In this document: positions 55,004 to 64,000 of the stretch, piece after piece
How the letters are laid out: every line of letters starts with the position of its first letter
Numbering within the stretch: the first letter of the stretch is position 1
NCBI GenBank assembly: GCA_963680875.1
Contig: OY804583.1
Coordinates: 37,259,982 to 37,323,981 of the forward strand
Length of the DNA stretch: 64,000 nt
Source of the DNA: Bathymodiolus brooksi
Taxonomy: Eukaryota > Mollusca > Bivalvia > Mytilida > Modiolidae
Direction: 5' to 3'
Translations under genes and position numbers: made by a program
The notes under the pieces: model-generated
The model's database searches: none
Told to the model about the DNA's origin: nothing
Seen by the model: the letters and a program-made list of their open reading frames with translations, nothing else

Positions 55004-56117
55004 CACAACATAGTTTTTTGGGGGGGATAAAATGGGGGATTGTTTGTAAAGTAAATATTTCCTCTATTTTGATTAAAATTTATTTTCAATCAGTCTTTTA
55101 TATACATTTTCTAATCTTTATAAAATATGTTTTCCTGAATTTGTGAATGAATGAAGTTTGTAGTACATGAACTATTTACAGTGATTTAGGACCAGTAATT
55201 GTCTATTTTTAGATAAACAAAGTTCTGTGATTTATTTTTAGCAGTCTGATTGATAGAAATTGATTTTAGTGCTATATATTTTTCTTTGTTGGTGTTAATT
55301 AATTAAACTACAAACTTTTTCTATGTATATTGTAAGTAGTACATATGATAACTTGAAAGAATCAAGAAAATTTGAAGAAAAAAATTTACTTTTCCATATT
55401 TTACGAGGAGCAATCGTTATATTTTCTGTACTAGAAGTCTTTATGCTTAATAGGTCTAATTACCCATAAACTAACTGTTGTTAACATATGTATTGGAAGT
55501 AATAAAAAAATGTTGCTACCTGTAGTTAATTTTGAAAAAAATCTACGTAGGTCTCTTGTATTGCAAAATCTTGACCAAAATTGGCATTTTCATCCAAGAC
55601 ATGCAAAAATAATATAATAATATAAAATAATATATCCAAGAAAATTTGAATAAAAAATATATTTATATTACTCTCATGAATACAAAAATGAAATATTTAA
55701 ATAAAAAAAAAAGAATCTGTTCTTAATTATTTCCCCAAAGATTGACTAAGGTAGTATGCAGTGTTGAAATTGACAAAAATTTTGAAATTTACTTTCTGTC
55801 AAATGTTTTTTCATAAGATTGAATTATAATTGGAATGAGTAAAAATATATGATTTTAAAATGTTCACTTCTGTATCTTTTATACCGTAGCATAGACTAGA
55901 GTTATCTTTCCTTTAAACTTTCTATCAGACTAAACAGTATTATAAAATATTTGTACGGTATATCTTAAATCGTAAGGTATATCCGACAAGTCAATAATAA
56001 CATAACATCGCTCAATAATATAATGCCAAAACAGAGCAATTGACGAAGAGTGAATGACGTCCTTTGTTTTAGTTGTGACGATTCTATAGAAAAGTGTCTG
56101 TTCAATTTTAGATCTAG
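55004..56117. other. Non-coding, AT-rich; possible extended 3' UTR
   Basis: No exon, RNA gene or clear tandem repeat. A short minus-strand frame near 55,930-56,154 overlaps a MITE-like end and is not supported. Confidence 0.5.
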
Positions 56118-56283
56118 AGTCAAACCTGCCCAAGAGGTCACCTCTATTAAGCAACCATCTGTATTAAAAGGTCACCTTTTTCATGTCCCATCATATAAAA
56201 TTTCATATGAATTGAACCTCTTTTAAGAGGTCACTTGTCTTAAATGCCCACTTTTTCTTTGTCCTCTTAATACAGGTTTGACT
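56118..56283. mobile_element. 166-bp MITE-like element
   Basis: The left end AGTCAAACCTGCCCAAGAGG and right end GTCCTCTTAATACAGGTTTG followed by ACT are inverted (outer AGTCAAACCTG). Internal AAGAGGTCACCT and AGAGGTCACTTG phrases repeat. No coding capacity. I cannot define a clear target duplication. Confidence 0.65.
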
Positions 56284-56353
56284 ACATTTGAATCTTGAAC
56301 TTGGATAAGTAATTTTCTTGTTAACACGAAATGAAATAAGGTTTATTTGTAGT

Positions 56354-56511
56354 ACAGTCCTTCTTATAAGGACACTCCCACCAAAGGCCACTCCTCTTAT
56401 AAGACCACTCCACTTTATCAGGCCATATTTTATTTGCATTGATATTGTAAAATAGTATATACTGTCCCCCTCACGAGAGGCCACCTAGGGGTGTCCTTAT
56501 AAGAAGGAGAC
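56354..56511. mobile_element. 158-bp MITE-like element
   Basis: The left arm CAGTCCTTCTTATAAGGACA and right arm TGTCCTTATAAGAAGGAGAC are near-perfect inverted repeats. The inside has further GGCCACTCC and GAGAGGCCACC phrases. It is non-coding, and the minus-strand frame across it is a shadow. Confidence 0.7.
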
Positions 56512-56518
56512 CACCATA

Positions 56519-56874
56519 GTTGTTAATGCAGTATCCCTCGGCTAATACAAAGTTCCGATTGAATTCTACAAGAGGTATCTTGATTATTTTACATATAAAA
56601 GGGATGTTGTTGCCACGCCACTATAGCTGTTAATGCAGTATCCCCCGGTTAACTTCAGTATTCGACTAATACAAAGTTCCGATTGAATTCAACAAGAGGT
56701 ATCGTGATTATTTTACATATAAAAGGGATGTCGTTGCCACGCCACTATAGTTGTTAATGCAGTATCCCTCGGTTAACTTCAGTATTCGACTAATACAAAG
56801 TTCCGATTGAATTCAACAAGAGGTATCTTGATTATTTTACATATAAAAGGGATGTCGTTGCCACGCTACTGACA
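56519..56874. repeat. About 124-bp tandem repeat, three copies
   Basis: TTAATGCAGTATCCC, CTAATACAAAGTTCCGATTG, AACAAGAGGTATC and ATAAAAGGGATGTCGTTGCC recur with TAATGC at 56,524, 56,631 and 56,755 (107 and 124 bp). The first copy lacks the 17-bp GTTAACTTCAGTATTCG part. Confidence 0.9.
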
Positions 56875-56998
56875 TAATTTCATTTTCTTTTAAAACATGT
56901 CCCATTGATTTTGACATAGTTTAAGTAGTTCGACTGTACTTGCTAACTGAACCAATGCATTTTCTTCTTGGTCATTGAATACTCACCTGCAATGAAAC

Positions 56999-57150
56999 CT
57001 GTCTATTCTGAACTTCCTTGGGACCAGCACTTGTGTTCAGAATAGACAGGTGATCAGTTTTCCTACTTTGGTACTTTCTGTAAAGTTCGGTTTATACATG
57101 ATTTCGTTTTATTCAGGGTTCAGTTTAGGCATGTTTCACTATATTTGTAA
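56999..57150. mobile_element. Dispersed repeat with inverted start
   Basis: CCTGTCTATTCTGAAC at 56,999 is inverted as GTTCAGAATAGACAGG at 57,037-57,052. GGTTTATACATGATTTCG and TTTATTCAGGGTTCAGTTTA follow. It belongs to the family that has expanded in tandem at 54,771-54,985. Confidence 0.65.
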
Positions 57151-57319
57151 GAATAGTTGATGGTCTCTTAAACCTTAAATAAAAATCAACAGTCCATTTA
57201 AATTCAAAGAAAAACAAAAAGTCCCTTGGACTAAAGAAACATTGACTGTTCCTCTGACAAAAGCATAACACCAGACACAGATGTGTGCACTGTCACCCAC
57301 CTACAGTTCAAGTTTTCTA

Positions 57320-57366
57320 GACCCCCCCCCCCGATAACTGTACTATGATGATGGGGGGGGGGGGGG
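57320..57366. other. Poly-C / poly-G inverted tract
   Basis: A run of about 11 C is followed by GATAACTGTACTATGATGAT and a run of about 15 G. The two runs can pair into a hairpin, and the G run could form a quadruplex. Length is likely to vary between individuals or be miscalled. Confidence 0.8.
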
Positions 57367-57644
57367 CATTTGTTTGCTCTTTTCAATTGTTCTCCGGCCT
57401 TGTAGTCTTTTAGTCACGATATTACTGAAAAGTGACAATAAATAATCTCAATTAACCTTATCGCAGTATAAATTTACGTAAATATTCAGAATACAATTAA
57501 CATTATAATCATCTGCAGTATAAACTTATGTATATGTTTCAGTTTTTTTCAGATTTTGTACATTCCTGTAGATGTTTATCATTACTTGGTAAATGAATTC
57601 TATATCTATCTTGTGTATATGATAATTATTGTGTATATCAGAGT

Positions 57645-57765
57645 TCAATTTATTTATTGTTTTTGAAGATGAAGAAGAAAAAGGTTGTATTGCTGTCAGA
57701 TTAAATTTGATTTATTTATTGTTTTTGAACAAGAAAAAGGTTGTATTGCTGTCCTTAAATCGGAC
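57645..57765. repeat. Short direct duplication
   Basis: TTTATTTATTGTTTTTGAA and AGAAAAAGGTTGTATTGCTG occur twice in order (about 57,649-57,697 and 57,709-57,752), an adjacent duplication of about 60 bp with small indels. Confidence 0.8.
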
Positions 57766-57870
57766 AATAAACTTAAGAATTTTACAATAGGTAGAGAAAC
57801 TTTTCTTAAGGGCTCAGAGGCATGGTACCAGTTTTTGTAAAAAATTAACAGATCCCATTTATACCCCTTT

Positions 57871-58330
57871 GTAGACAAGGGGAGATAATAGGCTGATCAA
57901 TGGAAGATAAGGCCATCAGTATAGCATTGTTAAGAATGGTATAACAAGTAGTGTGGTTGTAGACAAGGGGAGATAATAGGATGATCAAGGGGAGATAAAG
58001 CCATCAGTATAGTTAAGAATGATATAACAAGTAGTGTGGTTGTAGACAAGAGGAGATAATAGGCTGATCAATGGAAGATAAGGCCATGAGTATAGTTAAG
58101 AATGATATAACAAGTAGTGTGGTTGTAGACAAGGGGAGATAATAGGCTGATCAAGGGGAGATAAGGCCATGAGTATAGTTAAGAATGATATAACAAGTAG
58201 TGTGGTTGTAGACAAGGGGAGATAATAGGCTGATCAATGGAAGATAAGGCCATCTGTATAGTTAAGAATGATATAACAAGTAGTGTGGTTGTAGACAAGG
58301 GGAGATAATAGGCTGATCAATGGAAGAAGA
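57871..58330. repeat. 83-bp tandem repeat, six copies
   Basis: GTAGACAAGGGGAGATAATA, GGCTGATCAATGGAAGATAA, GGCCATCAGTATAG and AAGAATGATATAACAAGTAG. Starts lie at 57,871, 57,959, 58,042, 58,125, 58,208 and 58,291 (88, then 83 bp each). No frame is conserved. Confidence 0.93.
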
Positions 58331-58370
58331 GGTTGTAACTGAACTTATCATTTACTTTTAAGACTTGTGA

Positions 58371-58560
58371 GCTCACCAGGCAAGAAGGCTCATGTTAGCT
58401 ATTGCCATCACTTGGCGTCCGTTGTGCTTCCATATACTTTCATACTGTCAATATTCCTTCTTAAAACTACTAGGACTATGTTAACCAACTTGGCCTAGAA
58501 GTTCCTTTGTTGGTCCTCTTTAAAAATTATGTCTGATAGGTCCGTCAACCTACAAATATG
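58371..58560. mobile_element. Diverged partial copy of the AGCTCACC element
   Basis: GAGCTCACCAGGCAAGAAGG, AGCTATTGCCATCACTTGGC and GTCCGTTGTGC match the left end at 52,449 with an insertion in the palindrome. ACTACTAGGACTATGTTAAC and AATATGGCTGCCATT follow in the same order. Confidence 0.6.
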
Positions 58561-58662
58561 GCTGCCATTTCTAAAAATAGAAATACCTACTTTCGATGTC
58601 TCTTCTGAAGTCAATAGGCTGATTTTTACCACACATAGCTGCTAGATTAACAAATTCTAAAT

Positions 58663-58763
58663 ATGAATGGCCGTTCATGTCAAAATTGAGATGAAGCCAT
58701 CACTTTGCTTTTTAACAAGGAACGGCTTCATCATCATCAATTTGACATGAATGGCCGCTCATG
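58663..58763. repeat. Long imperfect hairpin
   Basis: ATGAATGGCCGTTCATGTCA and AAATTGAGATGAAGCC are inverted as GGCTTCATCATCATCAATTT and GACATGAATGGCCGCTCAT, with a loop of about 25 nt. A third, weaker arm (AATTTTGACATGAACAGCC) follows at 58,811. It may be a MITE remnant. Confidence 0.75.
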
Positions 58764-58871
58764 CTTATCCCTTTCCAATATTTTCCTTCTTAGAAAGAAT
58801 ATCCATCGCAATTTTGACATGAACAGCCACTCGTACATACTTTATTTTTACTGATATTATCCTCTTTTGAA

Positions 58872-58922
58872 AGAAAGTTATAACTGAAATATTGCTGAAA
58901 GTAGCATTAAACACCATCAAAC
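58872..58922 (+). mobile_element. SINE family 1 tail fragment
   Basis: GTTATAACTGAAATATTGCT, GAAAGTAGCATTAAACACCA and TCAAACAAACAAACAA, the terminal part of family 1 with an AAAC-type 3' end. Confidence 0.75.
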
Positions 58923-58969
58923 AAACAAACAATGAAAGAAAGTCGACCCCTTTTGAAAAGTTTTTTTAC

Positions 58970-58970
58970 A

Positions 58971-59003
<33 letters not shown>
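58970..59003. repeat. (ATT)n microsatellite
   Basis: About ten ATT trinucleotides in an AT-rich stretch. Confidence 0.9.
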
Positions 59004-59954
59004 ACTATTATAATATGGTTGTTGTGTTTTAAAGACAGCTTTATGTTCATTTGTTTTCAGCTTCTTGTTTTATAAACTGTATTCACATCAAATCATTTTG
59101 TTGAAAGTGTTTGCAGATGATTAACGAGTTATATTTAGAATAAATGTTCTATTAATAGAATAGAAAATGCATCAGTAATAGAAATAGGAAAGAATAAGTG
59201 GTCATGTGACCTAAAATATGTGTTCTCATTGGATATCTGAATAAACAAGGTTGATTTAGGTAAAATGGCTACAATTTGTAGAGGATAGATATCTGGCATA
59301 AAATATATATTATTGGGTGTTTCCTTCCTCTCCCAATTGTCACACAGCAAACAAATTTTTGATTGGAAACTAAATTTAGACAATATCTTTAAAAGTGATA
59401 ATAATATAGAGTTGATAAAAAAAACTATTGGAAAATATTGCATAGAAAAATACTTGTTCATGCCAGTGCATTAATTTTTTATTTTTTTTTGCAAGAGAGA
59501 TTGATTTTACAGTAACTATAATCTGATGTATTGTTTTATTTTAGCATTTATGTCACATGACTTTGTCATCATGATATGGTTATTTATCACCCTTTGGTTT
59601 GACCAATGAGATAACAGAATGCATTAGATATTTGCTTTTGGAAAATACATGGATTACACAATATTCTGCCAGTTATAAATTTATGAATATAAATATTGTA
59701 CAATTAATGAATTTATCATGTTAAAGATTTAAATTTCCCTGGAAAATCCTATTGATATGACATAATTCTAATGTGATGCATTTTCTATTGTATATTGGTG
59801 TATCTTGAAAGTACGGGAAGGTTTACATGTTCATTTGATGTAGAGTTCATAATTTAGGGTAATTTCTGCACTGCCAAGGCATATTATTATTTGTTACACA
59901 GTTTTCTGAATCCAATTTATAATTGTTATTGTTTTTTGTTAGTGGTGTATATAT
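59004..59954. other. Non-coding, AT-rich
   Basis: No exon or RNA gene recognised. The minus-strand frame at 59,135-59,461 has no motif and is not called. Confidence 0.5.
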
Positions 59955-60215
59955 GTCATGTGATATACCATATAATTAGGTTATTTAATTTTATGTCATG
60001 TGATATACCACATGATCAGGTTATTTTAGCTCATGTGATAACCATATAATTAGATTATTTAATTTTGTCATGTGATAAACCACACGATTAGGTTATTTAA
60101 TTTTATGTCATGTGATATGTCACATGATCAGGTTATTTTATGCCATGTGATATGTCACATGATCAGGTTATTTTATGCCATGTGATATATATTATGCTTA
60201 TGATTAGGTTATTTT
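59955..60215. repeat. Degenerate tandem repeat with CATGTGAT / ATCACATG half-sites
   Basis: About seven units of the form TGTCATGTGATATACCACAT, GATCAGGTTATTTTA, with 35-50-bp spacing from 59,956. Many units contain CATGTGATA and an inverted CACATGATC, so each can fold on itself. Confidence 0.85.
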
Positions 60216-60979
60216 TGGCATAGTGAAAACATTTTGGTGAATTTTAATATTTTGCTCAGTGATGCCAAAATTACAAACTGTCGATATTTATGGAAATAAT
60301 AAAAGTAATAGATAATTAAATAGATTAATATGGAAAATGGCAAAACACCAAATATCGTCATAAATATTTTTTCTTTACTATGCTAGTTTTTTTACTTTAT
60401 ACAGCTTCTTTAACAACTTGCTGTGCTGTATCATTGCTATAATTAATTTTTTTTATTATTTGTGTGCGTATTTGCAGATCTTGCAATATTTTAATAAACA
60501 TTTCAATATACATAAAATAATATTTATGGTAATTTAAAAGTACAAAGTACTACAGTGAGACATTATTCATTTATATTAAATTTAATGTCTTGCCACGATG
60601 TTAATTGGTCACTGAAATAACAGTCGTTTTCTAATTTGAAATACAGAACAAATTATTAAAAATCAAAAATTGACATATACGACTCTAGTCTCGAACCAAT
60701 AGGAAAATTCCAGTAATAATAGGGACCTTTGATAACATCTTTATTTTAAGATATATTTGTATTAATTGTTAATCGATGATATAACATCGTTACTGCATGC
60801 TGATTCATGTCATATGTTGTTACGTCATTATGTCAAATGACATAGATCGTTATTGTCACAACTTAATTGTCAGTTTCACTAGAAATCACACTTAAAATGC
60901 TTTAAAAAGCTGTAATAAAAATCATACTTAAATCTTGTCTCTTTTCAAAATGGTGTAATGGGGGGTTTTGGTGGATTGG
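60216..60979. other. Non-coding, AT-rich
   Basis: No exon, RNA gene or assignable repeat seen. A cluster of short TTACGTCATTATGTC-like words near 60,820 is unremarkable. Confidence 0.5.
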
Positions 60980-61208
60980 TTTATGGTGTTTAATGCCTTT
61001 TTCAACAATATTTCAGATATATCTCGGCAGTCAGTTTTATTGGTGGAGGAAACCAGAAAAACCACCGACCTGTCACAAGTCACTGACAAACTTTATCACA
61101 TAATGTTGTATCGAGTACACCTCACCCTGAACAGGGTTTGAACTCACAACTTTAGTGGTGATAAGCACTGATTGCACAGGTAGTTGGAAATCCAACTACC
61201 ATACAATC
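60980..61208 (-). mobile_element. SINE family 1, minus strand, nearly complete
   Basis: TTATGGTGTTTAATGCCTTT, CAACAATATTTCAGATATAT, GTGGAGGAAACCAGAAAAAC, CAAGTCACTGACAAACTTTA, CAGGGTTTGAACTCACAACT and GGAAATCCAACTACCATACA. It is directly followed by a plus-strand family 2 copy. Confidence 0.88.
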
Positions 61209-61218
61209 TCTGCCTCAA

Positions 61219-61551
61219 TGGGCCCTAGGGTGTAGTGGTATTCATGCTCGCCTTTAGTGTGGTAGATCATGGTTCAACCAAAGACTATAAAATTGGTATT
61301 TGTTGTTTCTCTGCTAAGCTCATAGCACTGAGAAGTAAGGGAAAATGTTGGTTGGCTCAAAATCAGAATAATGTGTCCGAGTGGAGCGACATGTCTATCT
61401 GTAGACTGTTGTTTCAGTGAGTTAGCAGTATTAAAAATGACACTCAACGTGTTGATATAGTACAAAGCCTACATCATTATCATCATGTCAAAATGTAACT
61501 TGTTCTCGCCATAATATAGCTGAAAAATTGCAATAATTACTCACTCCTAAA
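61219..61551 (+). mobile_element. SINE family 2, nearly complete
   Basis: GGGCCCTAGGGTGTAGTGGT, TAGTGTGGTAGATCATGGTT, CTATAAAATTGGTATTTGTT, AAATGTTGGTTGGCTCAAAA, AGTGGAGCGACATGTCTATC and a tail AACTTGTTCTCGCCATAATA to TTACTCACTC. The B box is shortened (ATGGTTCAACC). Small frames on both strands here are SINE sequence. Confidence 0.85.
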
Positions 61552-61562
61552 TGATTATATGT

Positions 61563-62168
61563 AGGTCAAAAAACAAAACAAAAAAATATAATAGTTTGCC
61601 TGCCAAAGGCAAAAAAAAACAAAGCAAAAAAATATAATAGTTTACCTGCCAAAGGCAAAAAAAACAAGACAAAAAAATATAATAGTTTACCTGCCAAAGG
61701 CAAAAAAAAAAAAAAACAAAAAAATATAATAGTTTGCCTGCCAAAGGCAAAAAAAAAAGCAAAAAAATATAATAGTTTACCTGCCAAAGGCAAAAAAAAA
61801 CAAGACAAAAAAATATAATAGTTTACCTGCCAAAGGCAAAAAAAAAACAAAACCAAAAAATATAATAGTTTACCTGCCAAAGGCAAAAAAAACAAAGCAA
61901 AAAAATATAATAGTTTACCTGCCAAAGGCAAAAAAAAAAAAAAAAAAAAATATAATAGTTTACCTGACAAAGGCAAAAAAAAAAACAAAACAAAAAAATA
62001 TAATAGTTTACCTGCCAAAGGCAAAAAAAAACAAGACAAAAAAATAAAATAGTTTACCTGCCAAAGGCAAAAAAAAACAATACAAAAAAATATAATAGTT
62101 TACCTGCCAAAGGCAAAAAAAAAACAAAACAAAAAATATAATAGTTTACCTGCCAAAGGCAAAAAAAA
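61563..62168. repeat. About 46-bp tandem repeat with poly-A spacers, about 13 copies
   Basis: A constant core TATAATAGTTTACCTGCCAA plus AGGC is separated by A-rich spacers of variable length (AAAAAACAAAGCAAAAAAA types). The core hardly varies while the A tracts do. The minus strand reads Phe-rich open frames that are by-products. Confidence 0.93.
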
Positions 62169-62194
62169 ACCAAGGTTGAAGATACCAAAGGGTA

Positions 62195-62290
62195 ATTAGA
62201 AGCTGTAAATAAAAGGCCAGACAATGCAATGGCTAAAAAAAAAGACCGTAATGGTTAACCGAGCCAATTGTTCTTGTGCCAGCCTTGGCA
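62195..62290. mobile_element. Dispersed-repeat fragment (AATGGCCAAA type)
   Basis: AGCTGTAAATAAAAGGCCAG, ACAATGCAATGGCTAAAAAA and GACCGTAATGGTTAACCGAG resemble the start of the fragment at 53,610 in diverged form. Confidence 0.45.
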
Positions 62291-62388
62291 TCCATTCATT
62301 GCCATTAACTTTTTCCTATCATCTGGAGAACTAATTAACTATAGGGAGTCAAACTTATAGAAAATGTTCTTCTAATCTTTTTCTTTGT

Positions 62389-62760
62389 CGAGGTGTACTT
62401 GATACAACTTCATAATAGTTTGTCAGTGACTTGCGGACAGGTCGGTTGTTTTCTTCAGTTTTCTCCACCAATAAAACAAGACTGGTTGTATCAAACCAAC
62501 TATTGACTATACAACAGGTATTTACAGCTTCTCTGCTAAGCTTGAAGGAGTAAGAACTGAAACAGTTTGGCTTGAAATCAAGATAATACGTCAAGAGTGG
62601 AGGGACATGTCTACGTGGGGACTGTTGTTTCAGGGAGCTAGCAAATAAGCATGTAGGTATAGTACAAAGCAGACATCATCACCTTCTCATCAAATGTAAC
62701 TTGTTCTCACCATTATATAGCTGACAAATGGCTCATTTGGAGTTACAATCACTCACTTGA
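62389..62760 (+). mobile_element. SINE family 1 body fused to SINE family 2 body
   Basis: 62,389-62,476 is family 1 (CGAGGTGTACTTGATACAAC, GTCAGTGACTTGCGGACAGG, TCCACCAATAAAAC). It continues without a gap as family 2 (ACTGGTTGTATCAAACCAAC, TATTGACTATACAACAGGTA, GGACATGTCTACGTGGGGAC, CTTGTTCTCACCATTATATA) to a CAATCACTCACTTGA tail. It is either one insertion nested in another or a true chimera. Confidence 0.75.
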
Positions 62761-62928
62761 CAGTGTCTAACTTAAGTGTTTTAATCTTCTCAGACTACAC
62801 TTAGCCAAATAGCACCAAAATCAAAGATGGCCACCAGAATTGTCTTAGATTAATGCGTAGCTGATACATTTATTTTTGTTTGGTTGCTAAACAGCTAGAC
62901 ATTTAAGAAAGGAGGCTTTGGATGATCT
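62761..62928. other. Spacer before the second satellite array
   Basis: CTAACTTAAGTGTTTTAATC and CAAAGATGGCCACCAGAATT look like part of an old dispersed repeat. No gene. Confidence 0.5.
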
Positions 62929-64000
62929 CATTTAACAGATAAGGGGCCGTCATCATCATATGGTAGTTGGATTTACAACTATCTATCATCACTAAAGTTG
63001 TGAGGCTTATTTAACAGTTAAGGGGCCGTCATGATCATATGGTAGTTGGATTTACAACTATCTATCATCACTAAAGTTGTGAGGCTTATTTAACAGTTAA
63101 GGTACCGTCATGATCATATGGTAGTTGGATTTACAACTATCTATCATCACTAAAGTTGTGAGGCTTATTTAGCAGTTAAGGGGCCGTCATGATCATATGG
63201 TAGTTGGATTTACAACTATCTATCATCACTAAAGTTGTGAGGCTTATTTAACAGTTAAGGGGCCGTCATGATCATATGGTAGTTGGATTTACAATTATCT
63301 ATCATCACTAAAGTTGTGAAGCTTATTTAAGAGTTAAGGGGCCGTCATGATCATATGGTAGTTGGATTTACAACTATCTATCATCACTAAAGTTTTGAGG
63401 CTTATTTAACAAATAAGGGGTCGTCATGATCATATGGTAGTTGGATTTACAACTATCTATCATCTATAAAGTTGTGAGGCTTATTTAACAGTTAAGGGGC
63501 CGTCATGATCATATGGTAGTTGGATTTACAACTATCTATCATCACTAAAGTTGTGAGGCTTATTTAACAGTTAAGGTATCGTCATGATCATATGGTAGTT
63601 GGATTTACAATCATCTATCATCACTAAAGTTGTGAGGCTTATTTAAGAGTTAAGGGGCCGTCATGATCATATGGTAGTTGGATTTACAACTATCTATCAT
63701 CACTAAAGTTGTGAAGCTTATTTAAGAGTTAAGGGGCCGTCATGATCATATGGTAGTTGGATTTACAATCATCTATCATAACTAAAGTTGTGAGGCTTAT
63801 TTAACAGTTAAGGGGCCGTCATGATCATATGGTAGTTGGATTTACAACCATCTATCATCACTAAAGTTGTGAGGCTTATTTAACAGTTAAGGGGCCGTCA
63901 TGATCATATGGTAGTTGGATTTACAACTATCTATCATCACTAAAGTCGTGAGGCTTATTTAACAGTTAAGGGGCCGTCATGGTCATATGGTAGTTGGATT
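62929..64000. repeat. Second 79-bp satellite array, about 13.5 copies to the window edge
   Basis: Starts CTCATTTAACAGATAAGGGG and runs in the same orientation and 79-bp register as the array at 1-33,500. It uses the same junction types (GGGGCC, GGTACC, GGGGTC), including the AACAAATAAGGGG variant and the AAGAGTTAAGG variant. It is cut by the right edge. The two arrays bracket the 3' part of KIF13B. Confidence 0.97.

Noticed and set aside
61547..62039. Minus-strand Phe-rich open frames (71 and 157 codons)
   Set aside because: Translations of the poly-A-spaced 46-bp tandem repeat; composition and period follow the DNA repeat.

Overview
The window is eukaryotic nuclear DNA, AT-rich and intron-rich. 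The most likely source is a marine bivalve mollusc. The support is the large number of tRNA-promoter SINEs with tails of the type common in bivalves, other bivalve-style dispersed repeats, and one large split gene. The species cannot be fixed from the sequence alone.

Layout. (1) 1-33,500 is one uninterrupted array of about 424 copies of a 79-bp satellite, arranged in multi-kilobase higher-order blocks; it runs off the left edge. (2) 33,500-36,630 holds SINE fragments and a 28-bp minisatellite of about 76 copies. (3) 36,628-54,600 carries, on the + strand, the 3' part of a kinesin-3 gene of the KIF13B / Khc-73 type. The exons I can place encode the conserved post-stalk region, a long acidic serine-rich tail and a C-terminal CAP-Gly domain. 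The motor, FHA and stalk exons must lie to the left, so the 33.5-kb satellite is probably inside an intron. (4) The KIF13B introns are full of repeats. The most notable is a 3.6-kb DNA transposon (40,388-43,986) with repeat-rich inverted ends and an 8-bp target duplication. It carries a PHD-like finger and a FLYWCH finger and is inserted in a SINE. (5) 54,600-62,930 is non-coding, with several short tandem arrays, MITE-like inverted repeats and more SINEs. (6) 62,930-64,000 is a second array of the same 79-bp satellite, running off the right edge.

The theme that ties the window together is tandem amplification seeded inside dispersed repeats. The 79-bp satellite, the 28-bp minisatellite and a 44/45-bp array can each be aligned to part of one of two SINE families that also occur here as single copies. 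The right edge of the large array runs straight into the body of a SINE of the matching family. Separately, a coding exon end with its splice donor has been tandemly copied about eight times (51,605-51,990).

Apart from KIF13B and the remnant transposon gene I see no supportable protein gene. The longest open frames outside them are stop-free readings of tandem repeats. No rRNA, free-standing tRNA, CRISPR or bacterial feature is present.
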